Origin: Methylobacterium crusticola
Lineage (GTDB): Bacteria > Pseudomonadota > Alphaproteobacteria > Rhizobiales > Beijerinckiaceae
DNA: 34,710 nt
Direction of reading: 5' to 3'
NCBI RefSeq assembly: GCF_003574465.1
Contig: NZ_KZ984614.1
Coordinates: 8,611 to 43,320 of the forward strand
In this document: positions 9,321 through 17,076 of the stretch, piece after piece
How positions within the stretch are numbered: the stretch's first letter is position 1
Layout of the letters: each line of letters starts with the position of its first letter
Notes under the pieces: generated by a model
Told to the model about the DNA's origin: nothing
The model's input: the letters and a program-made list of their open reading frames with translations, nothing else
The model's database searches: none
Translations under genes and position numbers: made by a program

Positions 9321-9380
9321 GGGGCCTCGCGACCCAGGGGCCTCGCGACCCGGGGGCCTCGCGACCCAGGGGCCTCGCGG
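9321..9380. repeat. 16-bp tandem repeat, 3.75 copies, between accB and accC
   Basis: GGGGCCTCGCGACCCA recurs at 9321-9336, 9337-9352 (last base G), 9353-9368 and partly at 9369-9380. The array starts 4 bp after the accB stop on the coding strand and fills the first half of the accB-accC spacer. Any transcript through the operon carries it. Confidence 0.9.
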
Positions 9381-9384
9381 CCGG

Positions 9385-9858
9385 CTACTCGATCAGCAGC
9401 AGGGGCTCGCCGAACTCGACCGGCTGCCCGTCCTCGATGAAGATCGCCGTCACGGTGCCGGACCGGGGCGCCACGATGTCGTTGAAGGTCTTCATCGCCT
9501 CGACGAGGAGCACGCGGGCGCCGCTCTCGACCCGGGCCCCCACCTCCACGAACGACTTCGCGTCGGGGGAGGGCTTGCGGTAGGCGGTGCCCACCATGGG
9601 CGAGAGCAGGGCGCCGGGATGCGCCGCCAGCGTCCTGGCGTCGGGCTCGGCCGCCGCGGCCGGGATCGCCGCGGCGGGCAGCGGCGCCGCGGGCGCGGCC
9701 GTGGTGACGGGCACCTGGACCTGCTGGGCCGTCACGGTGCGGGCGACGCGGATGCGCAGGTCGCCCTTCTCGACCTCGATCTCGGTCAGGTCGGTCTCGG
9801 CGATCAGGGTCGCGAGCTCGCGAACGAGTTCGGGATCGAACGGGTCATGCTTGGGCAT
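9385..9858 (-). CDS. accB: Acetyl-CoA carboxylase biotin carboxyl carrier protein
   Basis: AccB carries the biotin that moves CO2 from the AccC active site to the carboxyltransferase (AccAD). The 157-residue protein has the usual N-terminal segment ([19 protein letters not shown]), an Ala/Pro-rich flexible linker (about residues 48-80) and a biotinyl domain starting at [10 protein letters not shown]. The biotin-accepting lysine is Lys123 in the VEAMKTFND motif; the residue after Lys is Thr rather than the Met of the canonical AMKM, a change accepted in many Rhizobiales. It is followed directly by accC on the same strand. The ATG at 9858 was chosen because [16 protein letters not shown] fits the family; the frame is open far upstream but in unrelated sequence. 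In many Rhizobiales aroQ separates accB from the DsbA gene; here it is absent. Confidence 0.96.
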   Translation of the reverse strand: MPKHDPFDPELVRELATLIAETDLTEIEVEKGDLRIRVARTVTAQQVQVPVTTAAPAAPLPAAAIPAAAAEPDARTLAAHPGALLSPMVGTAYRKPSPDAKSFVEVGARVESGARVLLVEAMKTFNDIVAPRSGTVTAIFIEDGQPVEFGEPLLLIE

Positions 9859-10001
9859 CGGGGGCACGGCGGTCTTCAGCGGTCGTTTGCGGGAGGCGGG
9901 TCGCGGACCCGCCGGGAGCGTCGCGCGGGCGTGGCGAGGCACCGGAGCACCGCCAGGGCCGTCCGGCGGACCGGCGACGCGGGCGGGACTTAGCCGATGC
10001 G

Positions 10002-10026
10002 GCGCCCGCGCGATAGGGGCGGGCGC
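10002..10026 (-). terminator. Hairpin after the DsbA-like gene
   Basis: GCGCCCGC (10002-10009) pairs with GCGGGCGC (10019-10026) just beyond the stop codon of the DsbA-like gene on its strand. There is no T-run. It may partly separate that gene from accB. Confidence 0.4.
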
Positions 10027-10034
10027 GTCGCCCA

Positions 10035-10808
10035 TCAGCAGGCGGCGTGGCCGCACTGGCGGACGCCCGCCACGGTCTTGCGGATCGGCTCGATCCCGAC
10101 CGCGCCCGGGATGATCTCGTCGCCGATGATGAAGGCCGGGGTGCCCGACAGGCCGAGCTTGTCGCCGAGACCGACATTCTCCTGGAGCGCCGCCTGGATC
10201 TCGGGCGACTGCATGTCCTTCTGGAGCCGGGCGACGTCCGCGCCCATCTCGCGGGCGAGCGAGATCGCCCGCTCGCCGTTCACCCGGCCGCGGGTCTCGA
10301 GCAGCTTGACGTGGTAGTCGAACAGCTTGTCGCCCTTGAGCTGCTGCTTGACCGCGAGCGCCACCTTGCTGGCCTCGAGCGAGTCCGGCCCGAGCACCGG
10401 GAAGTCCTTGAGCACCACCTTGAGCTTGGGGTCGCTCTTCATGATGGTCTGGATGTCGGTGAGGGCGCGCTTGCAGTAGCCGCAATTGTAATCGAAGAAC
10501 TCGACCAGGGTGACGTCGCCGCCCGGGTTCCCGGCCACGATGCCGTGGGGCGAGTTGTGCAGGACGTCGCGGGTCTCCTTGAGGGCGCTGGCCTGGGCCT
10601 GCTTCTGGGCCTCCTGCGTGCGCCGCTCAAGCTCGGCCATCGCGTCCTGGAGAACCTCGGGGTTCTTGACCAGGTACTCGCGGATGATGCCCTCGACGGC
10701 CTGGCGCTGGGCGTCCGTCAGGGGTGCCTCGGCGCGGGTCGGGGCCGCCGCCAGGGCGACGAAGCCCGTCAGGGCGAGCGCGGGCAGAAGGCGGGGCAGG
10801 GGCAGCAT
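10035..10808 (-). CDS. Periplasmic DsbA-family thiol:disulphide oxidoreductase
   Basis: The 257-residue precursor has a signal peptide ([20 protein letters not shown]), a helical charged N-terminal segment (about residues 30-85) and a thioredoxin-fold DsbA domain. The active site is Cys109-Gly-Tyr-Cys112 within [10 protein letters not shown], and the cis-proline loop is SGTPAF (Pro224). The long N-terminal helical region resembles the Com1/ScsC-type DsbA proteins of alphaproteobacteria, which can oligomerise and act as isomerases; that role is inference. Two extra cysteines (252 and 257) lie at the very C-terminus. The start at 10808 was chosen because GAGG lies 6 nt upstream; an in-frame ATG at 10820 lacks a ribosome-binding site. 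A perfect -35 TTGACA occurs upstream. The gene is divergent from the aminotransferase and followed by accB. Confidence 0.93.
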   Translation of the reverse strand: MLPLPRLLPALALTGFVALAAAPTRAEAPLTDAQRQAVEGIIREYLVKNPEVLQDAMAELERRTQEAQKQAQASALKETRDVLHNSPHGIVAGNPGGDVTLVEFFDYNCGYCKRALTDIQTIMKSDPKLKVVLKDFPVLGPDSLEASKVALAVKQQLKGDKLFDYHVKLLETRGRVNGERAISLAREMGADVARLQKDMQSPEIQAALQENVGLGDKLGLSGTPAFIIGDEIIPGAVGIEPIRKTVAGVRQCGHAAC

Positions 10809-10891
10809 CGTCGTCCTCATCGTGGGTCGGCCGCGGCGAAGCGGTCGCGCGAGCGCGCCGGCTTCCTGACGGCACGATCCTTGACGTGCCG

Positions 10892-10920
10892 GTTAGGCGG
10901 TTTCGCGGCGGCCTTGTCAA
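10892..10920 (-). promoter_or_regulatory. Predicted promoter of the DsbA-like gene
   Basis: On the minus strand a perfect -35 TTGACA (10915-10920) precedes a weak -10 CCTAAC (10892-10897) by 17 bp, 84 bp before the chosen start codon. The -35 is one of the few perfect hexamers in the GC-rich spacers of this window. Confidence 0.45.
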
Positions 10921-10934
10921 ATCACGGTCGCGTC

Positions 10935-10995
10935 GACCGCTTGCGGTCGCGTCGGCCGCAGGCGGCCGCGTCGGTTGCGTCGGCCGCAGGCGGCC
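10935..10995. repeat. Three short palindromes in the DsbA/aminotransferase spacer
   Basis: Inverted repeats with 6-bp arms and 2-bp centres occur at 10935-10948 (GACCGC-TT-GCGGTC), 10954-10967 and 10982-10995 (both GGCCGC-AG-GCGGCC), linked by GCGTCG. Centre-to-centre spacings are 19 and 28 bp. The rest of the divergent spacer 10809-11141 holds only the predicted DsbA promoter; no aminotransferase promoter is evident. Confidence 0.7.
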
Positions 10996-11141
10996 GCGGG
11001 ACAGCTCGCCCGGCGGCCGGGAGGCCGCAGGGGCGCATTGCCGGGCGAATGCCGTTATGTGCGGGGGGCGACCGCCGCGCCACGGGGAGCCCGCTCCTCG
11101 CCGCGGCGGGGCCGACGTCTCACACCCGGATCGGACCCGCC

Positions 11142-12314
11142 ATGCAGCCCCTCCCGCCCGACCCCCTCGTCTCCCGCCGCGCCGCGCGCGTCGCCCCCTT
11201 CCTGGCGATGGACGTGCTCGCCGCGGCGGCCGTCCGGGAGCGGCGGGGCGACGCGGTGGTGCACATGGAGGTCGGGCAGCCCTCCGCCCCGGCGCCGCGG
11301 GCCGCCATCGCGGCCGCGCAGGCCGCGCTCGCGGCGGGGCGCATCCCCTACACGGAGGCGCTCGGGATCGCGCCCCTGCGCGAGCGCATCGCCCGCCACT
11401 ACGCCGAGGCCTACGGCGTCGCGGTGGCGCCGGAGCGGGTGGTCGTCACCACCGGGTCGTCGGCCGGGTTCGTGCTCGCGTTCCTGAGCCTGTTCGACGC
11501 GGGCCGCCGGGTGGCGATCGCGGCGCCGGGCTACCCGGCCTACCGCAGCGTGCTCCAGGCCCTCGACCTCGCGCCGGTCGGGCTCGCGCTCCGGGCCGAG
11601 GACGGCTTCGTGCCGAATCCGGCTGCCCTGCGGGCCGCCCACGCGGCGGCCCCGCTCGCCGGGCTCCTGGTGATGAGCCCGGCCAACCCCTCCGGCACCA
11701 TGATCGGCGCGGCCGGCCTCGCGGCCCTCGGGCAGGCGTGCCGGGAGCTCGGCCTGCGCCTCATCTCCGACGAGATCTACCACGGCCTGACCTACGGCGC
11801 GCCGGCCGCGACGGCGCTGGCCCACGACGACGGCGCCGTGATCATCAACTCGTTCTCGAAGTACTACTGCATGACCGGCTGGCGCATCGGCTGGATGGTG
11901 GTGCCCGAGGCCCTGGTGCGCCCGATCGAGCGCCTGGCCCAGAACCTCTACATCTCGGCCCCCTACCTGTCGCAGGTGGCGGCGCTCGCGGCCTTCGAGG
12001 CGACGGAGGAGCTCGAGGCCGTGAAGGCCGACTACGCCCGCGCCCGCGCCCTGCTGCTGAACGAGCTGCCCGCCCTCGGCCTCGGCGCGGTCCATCCGGC
12101 GGACGGCGCCTTCTACCTCTACGCCGACGTGGCCCGGCTCACGAACGACTCGATCGGCTTCTGCCGCCGCATGCTCGACGAGGCGGGGGTCGCGGCGACC
12201 CCCGGCCTCGACTTCGACCCGGAGGCGGGCGCGCACCACCTGCGCTTCTCCTTCGCGGGGGGCGAGGCGGAGGCGCACGAGGCGGTGCGGCGCCTGCGGG
12301 GATGGCTCGCCTGA
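11142..12314 (+). CDS. PLP-dependent aminotransferase, class I/II
   Basis: The 390-residue protein is a fold-type I aminotransferase of the aspartate/aromatic superfamily. Visible marks are the N-terminal FLAMDVLAAA and VVHMEVGQPSAPAP segments, RIPYTEALGIAPLRERIARHY, the glycine-rich TTGSSAGF loop that binds the PLP phosphate, SPANPSGTM, SDEIYHGLTY (Asp contacts the PLP ring nitrogen) and SFSKYYCMTGWRIGW with the Schiff-base lysine at Lys240. The C-terminal HLRFSFAG contains the arginine expected to bind the substrate alpha-carboxylate. The amino acid substrate cannot be read from the sequence. It is followed by a decayed Lrp/AsnC regulator, a family that often controls neighbouring amino acid enzymes. 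The ATG at 11142 was chosen because the open frame upstream is not family-like. Confidence 0.92.
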   Translation: MQPLPPDPLVSRRAARVAPFLAMDVLAAAAVRERRGDAVVHMEVGQPSAPAPRAAIAAAQAALAAGRIPYTEALGIAPLRERIARHYAEAYGVAVAPERVVVTTGSSAGFVLAFLSLFDAGRRVAIAAPGYPAYRSVLQALDLAPVGLALRAEDGFVPNPAALRAAHAAAPLAGLLVMSPANPSGTMIGAAGLAALGQACRELGLRLISDEIYHGLTYGAPAATALAHDDGAVIINSFSKYYCMTGWRIGWMVVPEALVRPIERLAQNLYISAPYLSQVAALAAFEATEELEAVKADYARARALLLNELPALGLGAVHPADGAFYLYADVARLTNDSIGFCRRMLDEAGVAATPGLDFDPEAGAHHLRFSFAGGEAEAHEAVRRLRGWLA

Positions 12315-12429
12315 GGGGCCCGCGCCGGCGCCAGCCGGACCAAGGCAAGGCAGGTCCGGGCGATTGCCGCTTCGATCCGCGCGCCGCCCGGCCTATTGTG
12401 CCGGGCCGGAACCCCGTGCGCCCGCCACC

Positions 12430-12786
12430 ATGCCGACCATGACGCTCGACGCGACCGACGGCCGGATCCTGGCGGCGCGGCAGCGCGCCGCCCGGTTCAC
12501 CAACGTCGCGCGCGCCGAGGAGGTGGGCCTGTCGCCGCCGCCGTGCCTGCGCCGGGTCCGCATCCTGGAGAAGGCCGGGCTGATCGGCGGCTGCCGCGCG
12601 ACGCTCGACCGGGCGGGTCCCGGGCTCGGGAGGTCGTCGTGCCCGCCTTCGCGGCCTGCGGGCGCCGGCTGCTCGGCACCCTGCTCAAGCTCCGGGCGAC
12701 GCCCGGAGCAATGTCGCGGGCCGGACCGTCGAGGCGGAGGGCCCGTGGCCGCTCGACCACCCGAGACCGACCGGGAGCCCCGATGA
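12430..12786 (+). pseudogene. Decayed Lrp/AsnC-family regulator
   Basis: The first 67 codons are a recognisable Lrp winged helix: TLDATDGRILAARQR, TNVARAEEVGLSPPPCLRRV, then RILEKAGLIGGCRATLD. Full-length members then need an effector-binding RAM domain of about 80 residues. Here the frame turns to unrelated Arg/Pro-rich sequence after GLG. In the +2 frame at 12630, however, VVVPAFAACGRRLLGTLLKL resembles the RAM segment that normally lies some 40 residues further on, and RTVEAEGPWPLD in the third frame near 12730 resembles the family C-terminus. The simplest reading is an internal deletion of roughly 40 codons plus frameshifts. The residual frame still runs to TGA at 12784-12786, overlapping the next ATG. 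A 118-residue DNA-binding fragment could still be made. Confidence 0.7.
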
Positions 12787-13556
12787 CGACCACGCTCCAC
12801 CCCGCCGCCGCGGGCGGCTTCACGGCGGGCGCCGGGACCTACGCCCGGGGCCGGCCGGACTACCCGCCGGCGCTGCTCGACTGGCTGCGAGCCGCGCTTC
12901 GCCTCGGCGCGGGCACGACCGTCCTGGACCTCGGCTCGGGCACCGGCAAGCTGCTCCCGCACCTCGTCGGGACCGGCGCGCGGGTGATCGCCGTGGAGCC
13001 CGTCCGGGCGATGCTGGACCAGCTCGCGGCCGGCCACCCGGAGGTCGAGGCGCGCCCGGGCCGCGCCGAGGCGATCCCGTTCCCCGACGGCGGGGCCGAC
13101 GCCGTCGCCTGCGCCCAGTCGTTCCACTGGTTCGCGACGCCCGCGGCCCTCGCCGAGATCCGCCGCGTCCTCCGCCCGGGCGGGCGCCTCGGCCTCGTCT
13201 GGAACGTGCGGGACGAAGGCGTTCCGTGGGTGGCCGCCCTGACGGCGATCATGGCGCCCCACGCGGGCGACGCGCCGCGCTACCACGCGCAGGCCTGGCG
13301 CTCCGTGTTTCCGGCGGCCGGATTCGGGCCGCTCGAGGAGCGCGTCTTCCGGTACGGCCATGCCGGCCCGCCCGAGCGGGTGATCGTCGACCGCGTCCTG
13401 TCGGTGAGCTTCATCGCGGCCCTGCCGGAGGCCGAGCGGGCCCGGGTCGCCGGGCAGGTGCGGGCGCTGATCGCCCGCACCCCCGACCTCGCGGGCCGCG
13501 CCGAGGTGACGTTCCCGTACCGCACGACGGCGTTCCGGTGCGAGCGCACGGCGTGA
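12783..13556 (+). CDS. Class I SAM-dependent methyltransferase
   Basis: The 257-residue protein has a Rossmann-like methyltransferase fold. Motif I is VLDLGSGTGKL (residues 47-57), with the acidic residue that binds the SAM ribose at Glu72 (VIAVEP). Motif II is ADAVACAQSFHWF, and the post-motif RRVLRPGGRLGLVWN follows. The order and the FHWF stretch resemble UbiE/Methyltransf_11-type enzymes related to yeast CRG1 and trans-aconitate methyltransferases. The methyl acceptor cannot be predicted. GGGAG lies 6 nt before the ATG at 12783. The start overlaps the stop of the residual Lrp frame by four bases (ATGA), so translation may have been coupled to the regulator. A hairpin follows the stop codon. 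Confidence 0.92.
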   Translation: MTTTLHPAAAGGFTAGAGTYARGRPDYPPALLDWLRAALRLGAGTTVLDLGSGTGKLLPHLVGTGARVIAVEPVRAMLDQLAAGHPEVEARPGRAEAIPFPDGGADAVACAQSFHWFATPAALAEIRRVLRPGGRLGLVWNVRDEGVPWVAALTAIMAPHAGDAPRYHAQAWRSVFPAAGFGPLEERVFRYGHAGPPERVIVDRVLSVSFIAALPEAERARVAGQVRALIARTPDLAGRAEVTFPYRTTAFRCERTA

Positions 13557-13558
13557 GC

Positions 13559-13582
13559 GCGGACGGGGGAGCCCGGGTCCGC
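13559..13582 (+). terminator. Hairpin after the methyltransferase
   Basis: GCGGAC (13559-13564) pairs with GTCCGC (13577-13582), with further GGG/CCC pairs inside. It lies two bases after the stop codon between convergent genes. No T-run follows. Confidence 0.4.
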
Positions 13583-13610
13583 TCCAAGGACGCCCGGCAC
13601 CGGCGCCGCG

Positions 13611-15119
13611 TCAGGGCGGCGCCTCGCCGGCGGCGGCCGGGCGGGGCAGGGGGACCTGCGCGCCGTAATGGTCGGCGAGCTGGGCGCCGGTGTAGGATTC
13701 CGTGAAGCTCTCGGGCCTCTCGGGCAGCATGGTGGCGCTCCAGTCCCGCCACGCCGCCTCGAGGCGCGCGAAATCCGCCGGGCGGCGCGCCCGGAGGTTC
13801 GCCCGCTCCAGCGGATCCGCCGCCACGTCGAACAGGAAGGTGTTGTCGCGGATCCTGAGGTACTTGAGGTCGCCGTCGCGCATCGCGGCCTGCCCGTTGG
13901 CGCGGTAGCGCCAGAAGAAGGTGCGGGGCCGGGCCGGGGCCTCGCCGGTGAGGATCGGCAGGAGGTCGATGCCGTCGGACGGGTAGGCCGGGTCCGGCCG
14001 CGCCCCGGCGGCGGCCAGGAGCGTCGGCAGCCAGTCCATGCTGATCATCGGCTGGTCCGACACCGCCCCGGCCGGCAGGCGGCGGGGCCATGACACGAGG
14101 GCCGGGATGCGCAGGCCCCCCTCAAGGAGCTCGGTCTTGCGCCCCGTGAAGGGCCAGGTGTCGGAGAACCGCTCGCCGCCGTTGTCGCTCGTGAACACCA
14201 CGATGGTGTCCTGCGCGATCCCGTGGGCCTCGAGCGCGTCGAGGACGCGGCCGATCTGGGCGTCCATCTCGGCGACGATGCGCCGGTAGGTGGCCTGGGT
14301 GCCGCCGTCGAAGTGGCGCAGGTTGCTGCCGGCGATGCGCCGGGACTCGGGCTCGTCGTCGGGCGTCTCCCAGGGCCAGTGCGGCGCGTTGAAGTGCAGG
14401 CTGAGCAGGAACGGGCGCCCGGAGGCCGCGGCCTGCCCGACGGCCTCGACCGCGCGGCGGCCGATCAGGTGCGTCGCGTAGCCCACCTCGTCCACCCGCA
14501 CGTCGCCGTCCCAGAGGTCGGGCCTGCCGTCGGTGCCGCGGTGGCTGAAGTAGTCGATGGTGCCGCCCCGGAAGCCCCAGAAACGGTCGTAGCCCCGCTG
14601 CAGCGGCCCGTGCTCCACCACGCTCCCGAGGTGCCACTTGCCGATCAGGGTGGTCCGGTAGCCCGCCCCGCGCAGCAGGCCCGGCAGGGTCGGGTGGTCG
14701 GCCGGGAGCCCGCCGGTGAACCGGGTCGAGACTGGCTCCTCCAGGCCGATCGGCAGGCGGTACTGGTAGCGGCCGGTGATCAGCGCCGTGCGGGTGGCCG
14801 AGCAGACCGCCGAGTTGGCGTAGGCCTGCGTGAACCGGACGCCCCGCGCGGCGATGCGGTCGACGTGCGGGGTCGCGAGGTCCGGGCGGCCGTAGCAGGC
14901 GACGTCGGCGTAGCCGAGGTCGTCCGCCATGATGAACACGATGTTGGGCCGGCCCGCGGCGGGTCTCCCATCGAGGCTCGCGGCGGATCCCCCATCCAGG
15001 CTCGCGGCGGATCCCCCATCCAGGCTCGCGGCGCGTGTCTCCCCCCGCCCCGCCAGGGCCGAGGCCGCCGCGCCGGCGGCCGCGCTCCCCAGGACACGCC
15101 TGCGCGTGACCCCAGCCAT
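13611..15119 (-). CDS. Tat-exported arylsulfatase-like enzyme
   Basis: The 502-residue protein is a sulfatase-family hydrolase that should cleave sulphate esters in the periplasm. The N-terminus carries a twin-arginine type signal (TRRRVLGSAAAGAAASAL), followed by an imperfect 8-residue repeat (AASLDGGS-like, residues 30-55). The catalytic domain starts at PNIVFIMADDLGYADV, whose Asp66/Asp67 are metal ligands. The active-site cysteine, Cys106, sits in CSATRTALITGR; this is a C-x-A-x-R variant of the usual C-x-P-x-R formylglycine signature. GKWHLG, HFNAPHWPW, VVFTSDNGG and FTGRKTELLEGG are all present, so the metal and sulphate sites look intact. No formylglycine-generating enzyme is encoded in the window. 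The gene converges on the methyltransferase. The natural substrate is unknown. Confidence 0.93.
   Translation of the reverse strand: MAGVTRRRVLGSAAAGAAASALAGRGETRAASLDGGSAASLDGGSAASLDGRPAAGRPNIVFIMADDLGYADVACYGRPDLATPHVDRIAARGVRFTQAYANSAVCSATRTALITGRYQYRLPIGLEEPVSTRFTGGLPADHPTLPGLLRGAGYRTTLIGKWHLGSVVEHGPLQRGYDRFWGFRGGTIDYFSHRGTDGRPDLWDGDVRVDEVGYATHLIGRRAVEAVGQAAASGRPFLLSLHFNAPHWPWETPDDEPESRRIAGSNLRHFDGGTQATYRRIVAEMDAQIGRVLDALEAHGIAQDTIVVFTSDNGGERFSDTWPFTGRKTELLEGGLRIPALVSWPRRLPAGAVSDQPMISMDWLPTLLAAAGARPDPAYPSDGIDLLPILTGEAPARPRTFFWRYRANGQAAMRDGDLKYLRIRDNTFLFDVAADPLERANLRARRPADFARLEAAWRDWSATMLPERPESFTESYTGAQLADHYGAQVPLPRPAAAGEAPP
14967..15038. repeat. 24-bp tandem repeat in the sulfatase signal/linker region
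   Basis: Three copies of a 24-bp unit (14967-14990, 14991-15014, 15015-15038) encode an imperfect 8-residue repeat between the export signal and the catalytic domain. The first two copies differ at one base; the third diverges at its end. Confidence 0.9.
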
Positions 15120-15280
15120 CGTCCCCTCCCGGTGCGTCGCGACCCGGCAAGGCTTAGAGCAAGTTCCGAGGAACCGGCAACCGGTCCGGCGCAGAGGACG
15201 CGACCGGAACGGGGGCCTGGAGCCGTGTCCGCCACGTCAGAGGGGCGCGCCTCCAGGGCACCGCGGCGGGCGGGGCGGCC

Positions 15281-16690
15281 TCACGCCGTCGCGAGCGGCT
15301 CCGCCGCCGCGACCATCGCCTTCGCGGCGGCCTCGAAGGCCTGGAAGGCCGGGGTGGCGCGGGCCCAGTCGCCCGCGCCGACGCCCTCGATCATCAGGGC
15401 GGCCTGGCGCCGGGCCTCCGCGCAGGCGCTCGCGAGCGCGGCGGACCCGCCCGCGCAGGCGCTCGCGAGCGCGGCGGACCCGCCCGCGGAGGACTCGCCC
15501 GCGGCGGTCTCGCCCGCAAAGGACTTGCCCGCGGCGGCGAACGCCGCCACGGCGGCGGGGCCGAAGCACTCCGCCTCCTCGGGCCTCGCCGGGCGCAGGC
15601 CCACCAGCACCGCGGCGAGGCGGCGCTTCCAGGCCGCGACGTCGGCCGGCAGGCGCACCAGGGCGTAGGCGGGCAGGCCGCGGGCGGCGGCGGCGTCGAG
15701 GGCCTCGGCCGCGCAGGTCTCGGCCCGCAGCAGCTGCGCCGTCAGCCCCTCGATCTCGGTGCGGGTCTTGGCGGCCTTGCCGGCGACCTGCTGCACGCCG
15801 GCCGAGATCTCGCTCGCGGCGGATTGCTGCTGGCCGAGCACGTCGGCGAGGGCCCGGATGCCCTCGGCCGTGCGGGACACCGCGGCGCCCTCGTCGGCGA
15901 CCCGGGTCTCCACGCGGGCGACGGCCGCGGTGCCGCTCGCCACCGCCTGACGGCTCTCCGCCACGGCGGCCTGGATGGCGGCGAGCTCCTGCAGCAGCGT
16001 GGCGAGGCGGGTGCGGATCTGGTCGGTGGCCCGGGCGGTCTGGCCGGAGAGCTGCTTGACCTCGGCGGCGACGACCGCGAAGCCGCGCCCGGCCTCGCCG
16101 GCCCGGGCCGCCTCGATGGTGGCGTTGAGCGCGAGCAGGTTCGTCTGGCTCGAGATCGCCTCGATGGCGCCGGCCATCTCCTGGATCTGGAGCGCCGCGC
16201 CCTCGAAGCCGCCCAGGCGCTGCTGCATCTGGACCGCCTGGGTCTCGATGGCCGCCATGGTGCGGGTGGCCTCCCGCATGTCGACGGCGCAGCCGGCGAT
16301 GCCGGCGCGGGCGCGCTCGGCCTGGTCGGCGCTGTCCTGGGAGCGGCTCGCGAGCTCGCGGGTCGAGGTCGCGACCTCCTCGACGGCCGCCGCCATGGCG
16401 CGGGTCTGGCCGGCGATCTCGGCGGCGTCGTGCATCATCCAGCCGAGCGCCGTGGCGGCCTCCGAGGCCTCGGCGGCGACCCGGGCCGCGATGCCGAGAT
16501 CCGCCGCGGCGACGCGGCGGCCCTGCGCCGCGAAGCGCTCCAGGGCCGCGGCGAGGCGCCCGTTCCCGCCGGGGACGGCCTGCGCCGCGCCGGCCCGGTC
16601 GAGAAGGTCGGCGAGGCGCGCCTCGATCACCTCCGGGGATTCGGGGGACGCGGCAACGGGTGGGCGCGGAGCACGTAAGGAACGGAACAT
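15281..16690 (-). CDS. Soluble methyl-accepting chemotaxis-like protein
   Basis: The 469-residue protein has no membrane segment and no HAMP domain, so it should be a cytoplasmic chemoreceptor. The receptor signalling hairpin is clear: the tip runs over residues about 178-212 ([20 protein letters not shown], then [18 protein letters not shown]), flanked by long Ala/Glu/Gln-rich coiled coils that would bind CheA and CheW. A region near residues 330-360 ([15 protein letters not shown] then ARPEE) resembles the start of the CZB zinc-binding domain of related receptors, but the histidines that bind the metal are missing. An Ala/Gly/Ser-rich tail follows, containing a duplicated 11-residue unit. 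The ATG at 16690 lacks a strong ribosome-binding site. No other che genes are nearby. The ligand is unknown. Confidence 0.9.
   Translation of the reverse strand: MFRSLRAPRPPVAASPESPEVIEARLADLLDRAGAAQAVPGGNGRLAAALERFAAQGRRVAAADLGIAARVAAEASEAATALGWMMHDAAEIAGQTRAMAAAVEEVATSTRELASRSQDSADQAERARAGIAGCAVDMREATRTMAAIETQAVQMQQRLGGFEGAALQIQEMAGAIEAISSQTNLLALNATIEAARAGEAGRGFAVVAAEVKQLSGQTARATDQIRTRLATLLQELAAIQAAVAESRQAVASGTAAVARVETRVADEGAAVSRTAEGIRALADVLGQQQSAASEISAGVQQVAGKAAKTRTEIEGLTAQLLRAETCAAEALDAAAARGLPAYALVRLPADVAAWKRRLAAVLVGLRPARPEEAECFGPAAVAAFAAAGKSFAGETAAGESSAGGSAALASACAGGSAALASACAEARRQAALMIEGVGAGDWARATPAFQAFEAAAKAMVAAAEPLATA
15421..15486. repeat. 33-bp direct repeat in the chemoreceptor C-terminus
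   Basis: Two identical 33-bp copies (15421-15453 and 15454-15486) encode a duplicated 11-residue Ala/Ser/Gly/Cys unit. Shorter 15-bp degenerate copies of a GCGGCGG-TCTCGCCC type follow to about 15535. The in-frame unit length preserves the gene. Confidence 0.9.
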
Positions 16691-16980
16691 GATGGCGTCA
16701 ACTCAGGTAATCGTCGGGCGATCCTGATCAAAGCCGGTATCGCTTCCGTTAACCGGCCCGGACGCGGGCGCAGATAACGCGTTAGATGCTTGCGCGCCGG
16801 CACCGGGCGGGCGCTCTGGACACGCGCCGCACCAAGTTTATCGACGCCGATACAGTCCCGTTCCGGAAATCGCCGCATGATGAGGGCCGACGCAACGGCG
16901 CATTCGGCGGGGTTGCGCCCCGGCCTGACGCTGGGGTGGCGCGGCGGGCGCCAAGAGTTTCCCGCCGCGGCCCCCGAACG
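16691..16980. other. Spacer upstream of the chemoreceptor gene
   Basis: This stretch separates the chemoreceptor start from the rne 3' hairpin, both on the minus strand. It should hold the chemoreceptor promoter, but no convincing -35/-10 pair is visible. A less GC-rich patch at 16830-16860 (AAGTTTATCGACGCCGATAC) and another at 16720-16790 are the only places where base composition drops. No RNA gene is recognised. Confidence 0.4.
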
Positions 16981-17019
16981 CCGAGCGGCCGCGCCCCGGG
17001 GAGGGGCGCGGCCGCTCGG
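16981..17019 (-). terminator. 17-bp perfect hairpin downstream of rne
   Basis: Bases 16981-16997 pair perfectly with 17003-17019 around a 5-nt loop, 57 bp beyond the rne stop codon. It is the longest perfect stem seen in the window. There is no T-run on either strand, so it may act as a processing or stability barrier rather than a classic intrinsic terminator. Confidence 0.65.
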
Positions 17020-17076
17020 GACCTCGCGGAGGGCGGGTGCGGGCGGAGGACGGGCCTCCGCCCGGGCGGGCGGCGC

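Noticed and set aside
9385..9858. Unusual biotin site in AccB (AMKT instead of AMKM)
   Set aside because: The Thr variant is common in Rhizobiales carrier proteins, so it is not a sign of inactivity.
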